Of a DNA stretch of 55,297 bases, positions 1 to 7,468 are shown in pieces. Made by a program: the position numbers and the translations under genes. The stretch's first letter is position 1, and each line of letters begins with the position of its first letter. Source of the DNA: an uncultured Mediterraneibacter sp. (GTDB taxonomy: Bacteria > Bacillota > Clostridia > Lachnospirales > Lachnospiraceae); assembly GCA_944375765.1 (NCBI GenBank), contig CALWAR010000060.1, positions 1 through 55,297 on the forward strand. Reading direction: 5' to 3'. Below the pieces are notes generated by a model. It saw nothing but the letters and a program-made list of their open reading frames with translations. It had not been told where the DNA came from and made no database searches.

Positions 1-663
1 GACATTTCTTATCTGGATAAGATTGAGTTTTTTAAAGCTGCTCCACACAAGGAAAAAATTCAGGACAAATTCCTGGAGGCTCAGGAAGCTGCAGATCTCG
101 TTGCTGGAATGCAGCAGCCAATCTGGAGATCCGTTACGCAGTTTCTCCTCCTGTCTGGTCTTCGCATCGGAGAGCTGGCAGCGCTGAAAAAGAGCGATGT
201 ATCTTTTAAGGAGCGGATGATACACGTCGCAAAAACCTATGATACTGTAAATCATGTGGTAACGGATGTAAAGACGATAGAGTCCAGAAGAGACGTGTAT
301 ATGCAGGATGATCTGCTCGCTGTGGCAAAAGAGATCAATCTGCTCATGATGAAACAGAAAATGATGCATGGATATCAAACAGATCTGTTCATCTCAGATA
401 AAGACGGCGGTTACATAAAATACTATGCATATAACAAGTATCTGAAAGATAACGCCAGACGGATCCTTGGGCGCAGCATCACGCCGCACACGCTCCGCCA
501 TACTCACGCCAGTCTGCTCATGGAACAGGGGATCAGTATCGATACGATCTCCCGGCGTCTGGGGCACGCTGACAGCCAGATCACCAGAGAGATATACTTG
601 CATGTTACAAAGAAACTGCAGGAAAAAGAAAACGAGCAGCTTAAGGGGCTAAAAATTATATAG
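1..663 (+). CDS. Tyrosine recombinase (integrase), C-terminal part; 5' end beyond window
   Basis: The frame is open from base 1 and ends at TAG 661-663, so the gene starts left of the window; the first ATG (109) is internal. The visible part is the catalytic domain of a phage/ICE-type tyrosine recombinase. It shows the first catalytic Arg in SGLRIGEL, the HxLRH box (TPHTLRHTHASLL), the LGH motif and the Tyr nucleophile in REIYLH near the C-terminus. These enzymes cut and join att sites to integrate or excise a mobile element. The gene ends 90 bp from the 3' end of a tRNA-Asn gene that points towards it, the classic arrangement of an element integrated at a tRNA 3' end with the integrase at its edge. 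The rest of the element would lie left of base 1. Whether it is a prophage or a conjugative element cannot be told. Confidence 0.93.
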   Translation, partial: DISYLDKIEFFKAAPHKEKIQDKFLEAQEAADLVAGMQQPIWRSVTQFLLLSGLRIGELAALKKSDVSFKERMIHVAKTYDTVNHVVTDVKTIESRRDVYMQDDLLAVAKEINLLMMKQKMMHGYQTDLFISDKDGGYIKYYAYNKYLKDNARRILGRSITPHTLRHTHASLLMEQGISIDTISRRLGHADSQITREIYLHVTKKLQEKENEQLKGLKII

Positions 664-665
664 TT

Positions 666-684
666 TGCCCCATATCTGCCCCAT
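666..684. repeat. Two direct copies of TGCCCCAT just after the integrase
   Basis: TGCCCCAT occurs at 666-673 and again at 677-684, 11 bp apart (about one helical turn), directly after the integrase stop codon. Short direct repeats beside an integrase gene are typical of arm-type binding sites for the recombinase. The function is inferred from position only. Confidence 0.5.
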
Positions 685-700
685 TTTTGAGAAACAAGGA

Positions 701-741
701 AAAGAAAATCCCGGGAAACCTTGAAAGTAAGGCAATCCCGG
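701..741 (-). terminator. Rho-independent terminator of the tRNA unit
   Basis: Read on the minus strand after tRNA-Asn, CCGGGATTGCCTT pairs with AAGGTTTCCCGG around a six-base loop and is followed by the T-rich run GATTTTCTTTT. The hairpin lies between the integrase stop and the tRNA 3' end, on the element side of the presumed att site. Confidence 0.7.
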
Positions 742-753
742 AATATCGTTCAG

Positions 754-826
754 CTCCCCCTGTTGGACTTGAACCAACGACACTGCGGTTAACAGCCGCA
801 TGCTCTACCGACTGAGCTAAGGAGGA
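754..826 (-). tRNA. tRNA-Asn (anticodon GTT)
   Basis: A full cloverleaf can be drawn on the minus strand. The acceptor arm TCCTCCT pairs with AGGGGGA, the D arm contains TAGCTCAGTCGGTAGA, the anticodon loop is CTGTTAA with anticodon GTT, and the T arm is GTTGG-TTCAAGT-CCAAC. The discriminator base is G at 754 and CCA is not encoded. Its 3' end faces the integrase gene and is the likely integration target. It is probably co-transcribed with the tRNA-Ala upstream. Confidence 0.95.
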
Positions 827-882
827 TTATTCAATTTTCAGAGTCCAAAAGCTGCTGCTTTTCCTCTCGGACTTATGCTCTA

Positions 883-948
883 TGGATAAAGACAAACGGA
901 ATCCCATTTTTATACAAGCGCGAATGGTATTTCGTTTGTCTTTATCCA
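883..948. repeat. 25-bp near-perfect inverted repeat between the two tRNA genes
   Basis: The arms 883-907 and 924-948 are reverse complements over 25 bp with two mismatches; the outer 16 bp (883-898 with 933-948) are perfect. The loop is about 16 nt. No T-run follows on either strand, so it does not look like a terminator. In the tRNA-Ala to tRNA-Asn transcript it would form a long stem in the 140-nt spacer. It could be a processing signal, a small MITE-like insertion or the relic of one. A second short hairpin (AAAAGC-TGCT-GCTTTT type, about 847-862) lies next to it. Confidence 0.8.
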
Positions 949-966
949 CAGTGCTTATTGCTGATA

Positions 967-1039
967 TGGAGAATACGAGAGTCGAACTCGTGACCTCCTG
1001 CTTGCAAGGCAGGCGCTCTCCCAACTGAGCTAATCCCCC
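967..1039 (-). tRNA. tRNA-Ala (anticodon TGC)
   Basis: On the minus strand the acceptor GGGGGAT pairs with ATTCTCC with G-U pairs. The D arm holds TAGCTCAGTTGGGAGA, the anticodon loop CTTGCAA gives TGC, and the T arm is ACGAG-TTCGACT-CTCGT. The discriminator is A at 967 and CCA is not encoded. It is the first tRNA of a two-gene unit that ends with tRNA-Asn. Confidence 0.95.
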
Positions 1040-1068
1040 GGGAAATGTGTTCTTGTAAGAACTTTTAT

Positions 1069-1097
1069 AAAATACCACATTTCCGGGGATATGTCAA
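1069..1097 (-). promoter_or_regulatory. Sigma-A type promoter of the tRNA-Ala/tRNA-Asn unit
   Basis: On the minus strand TTGACA (1092-1097) and TATTTT (1069-1074) are 17 bp apart, about 30 bp upstream of the tRNA-Ala 5' end. A palindrome GTTCTTGTAAGAAC (1049-1062) lies in the short leader. Confidence 0.6.
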
Positions 1098-1157
1098 TAT
1101 CTTGCTCAGGAACTTTTAGAAATTTTAGAAATTTTTTCAGTACTTTTTACATACCGT

Positions 1158-1976
1158 TCAGAATCCCAGGAGTCTGTTGAGCAGAGGATTGCTATTATAC
1201 AAAAACTGGAGGATCGGGTTCTGCTCCACCATCTCAAAGCAGGCCGCCCCGGCCGCTGTCGTATAGGCCAGCGTCATGATGAGAAATCCGATCCAGACGA
1301 TCACGAGAGCGAGCACAAGTCCAAGGGCCGCACCCGCGATATGGTTGGCCAGCCCGAACACAGGCAGCTCTCCAATGATATTTACTGCGAACATCAGCGC
1401 TTTTACAATGATGATCGCAAGCAGGAATGTCACCAGAAAAGCGACCAGTTTCAGCACAAGACGCGATATATACTCAGCTACATAGTGCGGGAAGTTCTGC
1501 ACTCCCAGCTCACTGTATATCGTGCTGTTATTGTTTTCAAGAAGCTGGTCTTTCAGAAACTGGGGCATAGGAGCATTCTCGATCTCCTGTATCTGTATGT
1601 CTTTCGGGATATCTCCCATCATATTCAGGACATCGTCTGTTGTGATCCCAAGCAGGTCCCAGTCCAGATTGTTGAGATTTTCCAGCTCTTCGGGCGACAG
1701 GTTCCCGAGCGGCGTCCCGCCCAGGTCATACTGCGCCAGATCTTCCTGTGTGATCTCCGGCATGAACGCCTCGACGATCCTCGATTCTATATAATCGTCC
1801 ACTGGCGTATATCTGGCCAGAGCGTCAGCCACATAAGGCGAAAGGAACAGAACGATCACAAGTGTCAGAACCGTTGACAGCAGAGAAATACCCAGTTTAA
1901 GAAATCCTCTCACATATCCTGTTACAATACAGACGATAAAGATCGTCACCACAATGATTAAAAGCCAGTTATTCAT
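1158..1976 (-). CDS. CvpA family membrane protein
   Basis: A 272-residue integral membrane protein. The start has a good ribosome binding site (AGGAG, 7 bp before ATG). An N-terminal hydrophobic pair (about residues 5-50) is followed by a polar, acidic insert (about 55-170) predicted to lie outside, then two or three further hydrophobic segments (about 170-250). The Gly-rich first helices (VTGYVRGFLKLG) and the overall layout match the CvpA/colicin V production family, which includes membrane proteins of uncertain function linked to the envelope and peptidoglycan. The acidic insert is longer than in small CvpA proteins. The gene starts 8 bp after the DUF5711 gene, so the two form an operon. 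No terminator is obvious after the stop. Confidence 0.8.
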   Translation of the reverse strand: MNNWLLIIVVTIFIVCIVTGYVRGFLKLGISLLSTVLTLVIVLFLSPYVADALARYTPVDDYIESRIVEAFMPEITQEDLAQYDLGGTPLGNLSPEELENLNNLDWDLLGITTDDVLNMMGDIPKDIQIQEIENAPMPQFLKDQLLENNNSTIYSELGVQNFPHYVAEYISRLVLKLVAFLVTFLLAIIIVKALMFAVNIIGELPVFGLANHIAGAALGLVLALVIVWIGFLIMTLAYTTAAGAACFEMVEQNPILQFLYNSNPLLNRLLGF

Positions 1977-1984
1977 AATATCTC

Positions 1985-3181
1985 CTATTTCGTCAGATAA
2001 ATCACCCGCAATTCATCTGCGCTCATCACATAGTATCTGTTTATTCCGAAAGCAGGGAACATTTCCAGTGCATCCACGCTCAGTCCGCCATCGTATTTTA
2101 TGATCCCCGATGCAGTAACGATACAGCATCTGCTGCCGTCGAACAGGATGACCTCGTTGCCTTCTACCTTTGCATTTCCATATTTTCCCGGCAGATCCCT
2201 GCTTATGACCTGCTCCCCGCGCCTGTTATACAGTCTGAGTTCATATCCCGACTTTTCCTGATTCAGCAGGACAAACCCGATATATCTGTCAGAGTGGAAT
2301 ACACTCTGTATCTCCTGGTTCAGAGTGATCTCTTTCTCCACCTCGGGAGCGTCTGTGCCTTTGTATAAGATAAAAGAATGATCTCCCACAACGACCGATC
2401 TGTCCGAACCCATGAAAAATATATCTGCCATGATCGTATCTTCATATACTGCGGAAGATACGATATTATCCTGTCTGCTCTGACCGGCCTCGCTGAAATC
2501 GTAATATACTACCCTTGAACTTATCCCTGTTGCACCGATCGTCAGATAAGAGACTGCCATCGTGTTTCCGTCATCAGACATCTCCAGTGCAGTAGGATAT
2601 CCCATAGATTCCAGTGAGATCTGAAGTTCAACAAGGATATTTCCGGTCGCGTCATAGGTTATGATCTCCGGCGTATCTTCATTTCTCAGTACCACACTTA
2701 CAATGCCTTGTTCCGAGAGGGCAATCTTTTCAATCGGAAGTGTCGTCTCTATCTCCCCTGTGAGACCTTCTTCGGAAAATACGAGAATGCTGTTCCCGCC
2801 GCTGTCTGCAACAGCAAATGAACTGTCTTTTACTACAATGGCAGGATTATGAAGCTGGGTGGGCTGTATCCACTGCTCCTCGTTCTCCCTGTTCAGAAAA
2901 GCAACTCCATCCCGGTTATATCTTACGATCCCGTCAGCAAACTGCTCGTAACTGCTCGTGTCTGATATATCGCTGGGATACTGGGCCGAGATCCGCGTCC
3001 GGCTGTAAGTCTGATTGTCGAGCAGCAGGCAGGTACCGCACGCAGCCAGTATAAGGAGCACTGCGGCCACAAGTACGCGCCGTACTTTAACACGGCGGAA
3101 CCTGTTCGCTTTCTTCGTAATCTCGCTCAGATCGTCCGGCGGAGTTAGCATCCTGAGATGAGCCTTTTTCTTTTGCGTCAT
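1985..3181 (-). CDS. DUF5711 family membrane-anchored beta-propeller-like protein
   Basis: 398 residues. A basic cytoplasmic N-terminus (about 1-33) is followed by one membrane helix (about 34-53, ending CGTCLLLD) and a large extracytoplasmic part rich in beta-strand repeats of the type 'hydrophobic strand - D/G turn' seen in WD40/PQQ-like propellers. The layout agrees with the DUF5711 family of Lachnospiraceae, as recalled. No enzyme motif is visible; a scaffold or sensor role at the cell surface is a guess. It is the first gene of an operon with the CvpA gene. The start is supported by AAAGGGGAG 6 bp upstream, and a promoter lies about 100 bp further up. Confidence 0.75.
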   Translation of the reverse strand: MTQKKKAHLRMLTPPDDLSEITKKANRFRRVKVRRVLVAAVLLILAACGTCLLLDNQTYSRTRISAQYPSDISDTSSYEQFADGIVRYNRDGVAFLNRENEEQWIQPTQLHNPAIVVKDSSFAVADSGGNSILVFSEEGLTGEIETTLPIEKIALSEQGIVSVVLRNEDTPEIITYDATGNILVELQISLESMGYPTALEMSDDGNTMAVSYLTIGATGISSRVVYYDFSEAGQSRQDNIVSSAVYEDTIMADIFFMGSDRSVVVGDHSFILYKGTDAPEVEKEITLNQEIQSVFHSDRYIGFVLLNQEKSGYELRLYNRRGEQVISRDLPGKYGNAKVEGNEVILFDGSRCCIVTASGIIKYDGGLSVDALEMFPAFGINRYYVMSADELRVIYLTK

Positions 3182-3278
3182 ATGACTCCCCTTTATCTCT
3201 GATATTGCAGACGGTCTGTGACCGTCGTTTCATGCTCGCGACAGACCGGATCTTCCTCCTTACCGCTTGCTATCGCTC

Positions 3279-3307
3279 ATTATATCATGATTTTATGGTA
3301 ATAGCAA
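3279..3307 (-). promoter_or_regulatory. Promoter of the DUF5711-cvpA operon
   Basis: On the minus strand TTGCTA (3302-3307) and TATAAT (3279-3284) are separated by exactly 17 bp. The -35 box lies in the last codons of the LysM gene. The leader of about 95 nt holds an SD-like AAGGAGGAAG without a following ORF and a hairpin built from CGGTCTGT and ACAGACCG. Confidence 0.6.
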
Positions 3308-4495
3308 TTTCTGTCCTACATAGATCAGATTGCCGTTTGAGATACCATTCATCCTGCATATCGCGTCTACATGTGTGAGGTCTCCGTACATCTTCATACT
3401 TATGATCGCCAATGTATCCCCCTCTTCTACCACATAGACTCCGTCGCTTCCGTTCCCGTCCGCGACCGGCACAGTCTGTCCGTCTGCTGCGGCGCTGCTT
3501 TCAGCCGGGCCGTTGTCGCCGGAACTGTCTGCGGCAGAAGCCTGTCCGCCCGTAATGCCGGCATCCGTGCCTGCTTCCCCGGATCTGTCCGCATCCTCTG
3601 CGCCCGCCTCATTCTGTGACCCGGCGTCTTCCGGCTGTGCGTCTCCGGCTCCTCCTGCCTGTTCTTCTGACGTCACGGCTGTCACTGAACCGCTTGTCTC
3701 CTGCGTCTCGATCGTCTCCGATGAATCTGCAAGAGTGTCCAGGGTATCCTGTACAGACCGCATACGGTCAAAGCTGTTTATCATGGAGACGCCCATGATG
3801 ATGAGCACGAGGACAAGGCATGCACTCGCTGCATACATCAGACTTCCTGCCTTTTTCTTTTTCTGGCGTTCACTCCTCTTTCTGACCAGATCACGAAAGT
3901 CCTGTGCAGCTCTGTCCTCCACATTCTCCGGGGAAACCGCCCCATTTTTTTTTCGACTGGCGATCATGTAGTTCTGCATACACGGATTTTTCTCATAATA
4001 CGTGTAGTGACCGCCGATCTCCATAAGGTCGTTCATTTTATGTACATAATATGTTTCGTCTTTCTCAACGGGATCTTTCATAATAAAGACCGTATTTTTC
4101 TTTGGGAATGATTTTTTGTGAAGTTTTACAGTCGACGGGTCCGGCATAAGGGGGACTCCCTGCTGCACCACGAACCAGCCAAGCATCTCCCCGTCCTCAA
4201 AGAACTGTTTGCAGTCTTCATAGGCATGTTTCCACGTGTCCTCACCGATCACATACTCGTTGCCCGACATCTTCAGCTCATGCATTTTGACCGCGCCGTA
4301 GATGTATACATAGTCTTCTTCTCCGCCTGACTGGATGTCCCCGATGAGGAAAGCGCCTGTCGGTTCATTCTTTTCTTTTTCGGATATTTCACTTAACTGT
4401 GCAAAAAAAGTATCTACATAATCTTCTACATATATTTTCGGGCTGTCGCTCACATTTCCTATCTGCCGAACATTTTTTGGTATCTGTCTTTCCAT
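3293..4495 (-). CDS. LysM-domain membrane protein
   Basis: 400 residues. A soluble N-terminal region of about 220 residues without a recognised motif is followed by a Lys-rich stretch and a single membrane helix (about residues 217-236, AGSLMYAASACLVLVLIIMG). Next comes a long low-complexity linker rich in Ala, Gly, Ser, Glu and Asp (about 255-345), and a C-terminal LysM domain (VVEEGDTLAIISMKMYGD ... IYVGQKLLLP). LysM binds peptidoglycan, so the C-terminus should sit in the wall and the N-terminal domain in the cytoplasm. This type II-like topology with a large cytoplasmic domain suggests a link between cytoplasm and wall. The start has GGAAGGTGG 8 bp upstream. It seems to be transcribed alone. 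Confidence 0.85.
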   Translation of the reverse strand: MERQIPKNVRQIGNVSDSPKIYVEDYVDTFFAQLSEISEKEKNEPTGAFLIGDIQSGGEEDYVYIYGAVKMHELKMSGNEYVIGEDTWKHAYEDCKQFFEDGEMLGWFVVQQGVPLMPDPSTVKLHKKSFPKKNTVFIMKDPVEKDETYYVHKMNDLMEIGGHYTYYEKNPCMQNYMIASRKKNGAVSPENVEDRAAQDFRDLVRKRSERQKKKKAGSLMYAASACLVLVLIIMGVSMINSFDRMRSVQDTLDTLADSSETIETQETSGSVTAVTSEEQAGGAGDAQPEDAGSQNEAGAEDADRSGEAGTDAGITGGQASAADSSGDNGPAESSAAADGQTVPVADGNGSDGVYVVEEGDTLAIISMKMYGDLTHVDAICRMNGISNGNLIYVGQKLLLP

Positions 4496-4688
4496 ATATA
4501 TTCCACCTTCCTGATTGAATGATTTTCCCGGCGTCCTCTAAGAGGATAGCACAGAGAAAACATCCGAATTTATCAGTTGGTGTCAGGTAAGTTCGACAAA
4601 ATCACCGGAGACGCTAAACGGCATATTCCGGATTGTATGCGGCCGCCAGGACACAGGACATGTCCGGGCTTTGGCTCGTCGTAGATAC

Positions 4689-4723
4689 AAAAAACCGGGC
4701 ACTTGCTGGAAGAAGTACCCGGT
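4689..4723 (-). terminator. Rho-independent terminator of the transketolase operon
   Basis: On the minus strand ACCGGGTACTT pairs with AAGTGCCCGGT and is followed by a run of Ts. It lies 25 bp after the transketolase C-subunit gene and is one of the clearest terminators in the window. Confidence 0.9.
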
Positions 4724-4748
4724 AAGCCAAGCCGACAGTCTCAGCTCT

Positions 4749-5687
4749 TTATACGAATTTTTTTATCTTCTCATAAATACTGTCCGGATCCAGACCATAC
4801 TTCCTGATCAGTTCGACTGCAGGGCCGGATTCTCCGAACATATCGTTGATACCGATCTTCAGGACCGGCGTCGGAGCTCTCTCCGCGAGCACATCGCACA
4901 CCGCGCTCCCCATCCCTCCGATCACGGAATGTTCCTCAACTGTAACGACTTTCCCTGTCTCTTTTGCAGCCGCCACAACAAGGTCTTCGTCCAGAGGCTT
5001 GATCGTATGGATATTGACGACTTTCGCATCGATGCCGTCTGCCGCCAGCTTATCTGCCGCTTCAAGGCAGCCGCTCACCGGTAGGCCGGTCGCTATGATC
5101 GTAAGATCTTTTCCCTCTCTTAGCACAACGCCCTTTCCGAGTTCAAACTTATAGTCCGGTCTGTCGTTGATCACCGGCACGGCCAGCCGTCCGAATCTCA
5201 TGTAGACCGGTCCCTCATGCTCATATGCAGCTTTCACCGCCGCCTTTGCTTCCACATCGTCTGACGGGCTGATAACTGTCATCCCCGGGATCGTCCGCAT
5301 CAGAGCGATATCCTCGTTGCACTGATGTGTCGCTCCGTCTTCCCCTACGGAGATGCCTGCATGAGTGGCTCCGATCTTTACATTCAGATGAGGATATCCG
5401 ATGGAATTTCTCACCTGCTCGAATGCGCGCCCCGCCGCAAACATCGCGAAAGAACTTGCAAACGGCACCATCCCGGCCGCCGCCAGGCCTGCCGCTACGC
5501 CCATCATATTGCTCTCGGCGATACCGCAGTCGATGAAACGTTCCGGATGGGCTTTCTTAAATACGCCCGTCTTTGTCGCTTCCGCCAGATCAGCATCCAG
5601 TACGACAACGTCCTTATGTTCTGTCCCAAGTTCAGCCAGCGCATTTCCGTAACTCTCTCGTGTTGCGATCTTCTTTACATCTGACAT
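4749..5687 (-). CDS. Transketolase, C-terminal (pyrimidine/transketolase_C) subunit
   Basis: 312 residues, the second half of a split transketolase. It carries the thiamine-diphosphate pyrimidine-binding domain in its first part (CGIAESNMMGVAAGLA with the catalytic-type Glu, then RNSIGYPHLNVKIG) and the transketolase C-terminal domain (TVEEHSVIGGMGSAV). With the N subunit it moves two-carbon units between sugar phosphates in the non-oxidative pentose phosphate pathway. The gene overlaps the N-subunit gene by 13 bp, so translation is coupled, and the operon begins with a transaldolase-type gene. Split transketolases are common in Clostridia. A strong terminator follows. Confidence 0.95.
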   Translation of the reverse strand: MSDVKKIATRESYGNALAELGTEHKDVVVLDADLAEATKTGVFKKAHPERFIDCGIAESNMMGVAAGLAAAGMVPFASSFAMFAAGRAFEQVRNSIGYPHLNVKIGATHAGISVGEDGATHQCNEDIALMRTIPGMTVISPSDDVEAKAAVKAAYEHEGPVYMRFGRLAVPVINDRPDYKFELGKGVVLREGKDLTIIATGLPVSGCLEAADKLAADGIDAKVVNIHTIKPLDEDLVVAAAKETGKVVTVEEHSVIGGMGSAVCDVLAERAPTPVLKIGINDMFGESGPAVELIRKYGLDPDSIYEKIKKFV

Positions 5688-6511
5688 AACGCTTCACCTG
5701 CCCTTTCCAGATCCTCCATCGCGATCTTATACTCTTCGTCATTCGGAGCTTTGCCGTGCCATCCCGCTTTGTTCTCCATGAAAGATACGCCTTTTCCTTT
5801 TAATGTCTTTGCAATGACGGCAGTCGGTCTTCCTTTTACAGTCCTCGCCTCTTTGAGCGCTGCATCGATCTGATCAAAGTCATTTCCATCGATATTAATA
5901 ACATGGAAATTAAACGCCTCAAACTTCTTGTCGATCGGATACGGGGAGTTGACGTCTGTGACCGCGCCGTCGATCTGAAGATTATTATTGTCAACGATCA
6001 CTACAAGGTTGTCGAGTTTTCTGTGAGCCGCCAGCATGGACGCCTCCCACACCTGGCCTTCCTGGATCTCGCCGTCTCCAAGGAGAGTATATACCCTGTA
6101 GTCAGCGCCCTTAAGTCTGGCCGCGATCGCCATTCCCACAGCCGCTGAGATCCCCTGGCCCAGAGAGCCGGATGACATATCCACACCCGGTATGTGCTTC
6201 ATGTCAGGGTGTCCCTGGAGATAGGAGCCGGTATGGCGCAGAGTTTTTAAGTCCTCTTTCGGGAAGTACCCTCTCTCGGCCAGTACGGAGTACAGGCCTG
6301 GAGCGGTATGTCCTTTGGAGAGGACGAATCTGTCCCTGTCCTCTTTTTTCGGATTTTTGGGATCGATATTCATCTCTTCAAAATACAGATAGGTAAATAT
6401 CTCTGCCGCAGACAGAGAACCGCCGGGATGTCCGGCTTTTGCACTGTGGACTGCCGTCACGATATCCTTGCGGACTTCATTTGCAGTCTTCATCAATTTA
6501 AGTTTGTCCAT
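5675..6511 (-). CDS. Transketolase, N-terminal (TPP-binding) subunit
   Basis: 278 residues. It has the thiamine-diphosphate diphosphate-binding domain: HSAKAGHPGGSLSAAE near the start, the KGHTAPGLYS segment, and the GDGEIQEGQVWEA ... VDNNNLQIDG metal/TPP motif in the middle. It is active only as a complex with the C subunit encoded next. The start ATG is preceded by AGGAGAG at proper spacing. The gene follows the transaldolase-like gene by 58 bp, making a three-gene pentose-phosphate operon. Confidence 0.95.
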   Translation of the reverse strand: MDKLKLMKTANEVRKDIVTAVHSAKAGHPGGSLSAAEIFTYLYFEEMNIDPKNPKKEDRDRFVLSKGHTAPGLYSVLAERGYFPKEDLKTLRHTGSYLQGHPDMKHIPGVDMSSGSLGQGISAAVGMAIAARLKGADYRVYTLLGDGEIQEGQVWEASMLAAHRKLDNLVVIVDNNNLQIDGAVTDVNSPYPIDKKFEAFNFHVINIDGNDFDQIDAALKEARTVKGRPTAVIAKTLKGKGVSFMENKAGWHGKAPNDEEYKIAMEDLERAGEALCQM

Positions 6512-6569
6512 TGATCTCTCCTCTTCTCATTATTTCAAATGCTTTATATATCGGTGTCGCCGTTTATGT

Positions 6570-7223
6570 CTACTCGCCGAATACAGCGATATAGTCTTCC
6601 TGGAATTTCCTGATCCCTGCGTCTGTGAGCGGATGATGCGTCATCTGCTCGATCACTTTGTACGGTACGGTAGCGATATCTGCTCCCGCAAGCGCACAGT
6701 CTGTGATATGCATCGGATTGCGGATACTTGCAGCGATGATCTCTGTCCCAATACCTGACGCGGCAAATATCTCGGAGATCTCCGTGATAAGATCCACGCC
6801 TCTTACCGATATATCGTCCAGACGGCCAAGGAACGGGGAGACATATGTAGCTCCGGCTCTGGCGGCAAGGAGCGCCTGATTAGCTGTGAAGATCAGCGTC
6901 ACGTTCGTCTTAACGCCCTCAGCCGCAAGGACTTTCACAGCCTTTAATCCCTCTGCCGTCATCGGGATCTTCACTACCATGTTCGGATGGATCTTTGCGA
7001 TGTCTCGCCCTTCTTTTATCATTCCTTCTGCATCTGTCGTGGTCGCTTTGACTTCTCCGCTGATCGGTCCGTCCACGATGGAAGCGATCTCAGCGATCAC
7101 ATCCTCGAACACCCGCCCCTCCTTGGCTATTAATGACGGGTTTGTCGTTACGCCGCATATCACGCCCATGTCATTGGCCTTTCTGATGTCGTCTACATTC
7201 GCCGTGTCAATAAAAAATCTCAT
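6570..7223 (-). CDS. Transaldolase / fructose-6-phosphate aldolase family protein
   Basis: 217 residues, the size of the short FSA/TalC class of transaldolases. The N-terminal [13 protein letters not shown], the [13 protein letters not shown] loop, the Schiff-base Lys in NMVVKIPMT and the [11 protein letters not shown] segment are all present. The protein either transfers dihydroxyacetone units in the pentose phosphate pathway or cleaves fructose 6-phosphate. The pairing with both transketolase subunits argues for the transaldolase role. It is the first gene of the operon, has an AAGGAGG site and lies behind a strong promoter. Confidence 0.92.
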   Translation of the reverse strand: MRFFIDTANVDDIRKANDMGVICGVTTNPSLIAKEGRVFEDVIAEIASIVDGPISGEVKATTTDAEGMIKEGRDIAKIHPNMVVKIPMTAEGLKAVKVLAAEGVKTNVTLIFTANQALLAARAGATYVSPFLGRLDDISVRGVDLITEISEIFAASGIGTEIIAASIRNPMHITDCALAGADIATVPYKVIEQMTHHPLTDAGIRKFQEDYIAVFGE

Positions 7224-7268
7224 CTTCGTTCCTCCTTAAAACTGGACAAATTTATTGCTTCTTTCCTG

Positions 7269-7297
7269 ATTATATCGGTAAAAAAAACACCGGTCAA
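7269..7297 (-). promoter_or_regulatory. Strong sigma-A promoter of the transaldolase-transketolase operon
   Basis: On the minus strand TTGACC (7292-7297) and TATAAT (7269-7274) are 17 bp apart; the start codon is about 45 bp downstream. The region just upstream (7300-7468) is very AT-rich and holds a 14-bp palindrome ATATTAATTAATAT at 7363-7376 that could be an operator. No ORF is visible there. Confidence 0.8.
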
Positions 7298-7468
7298 CAG
7301 GCTGAAAAATTATTAACAAATAAAACCATTAAATAAATGCGATTATCATACTGATTTTATTTATATTAATTAATATTTAACAACAACCTATTTGATCAGC
7401 GCTTATATTTTGGGCTTATCCAGAGTTTCAGATCAGGGATCGCCAAATTATATTATTAATATTATTCG

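Noticed and set aside
7300-7468. Possible small gene in the AT-rich gap
   Set aside because: Stops in all frames; only promoter-like and palindromic sequence is visible.
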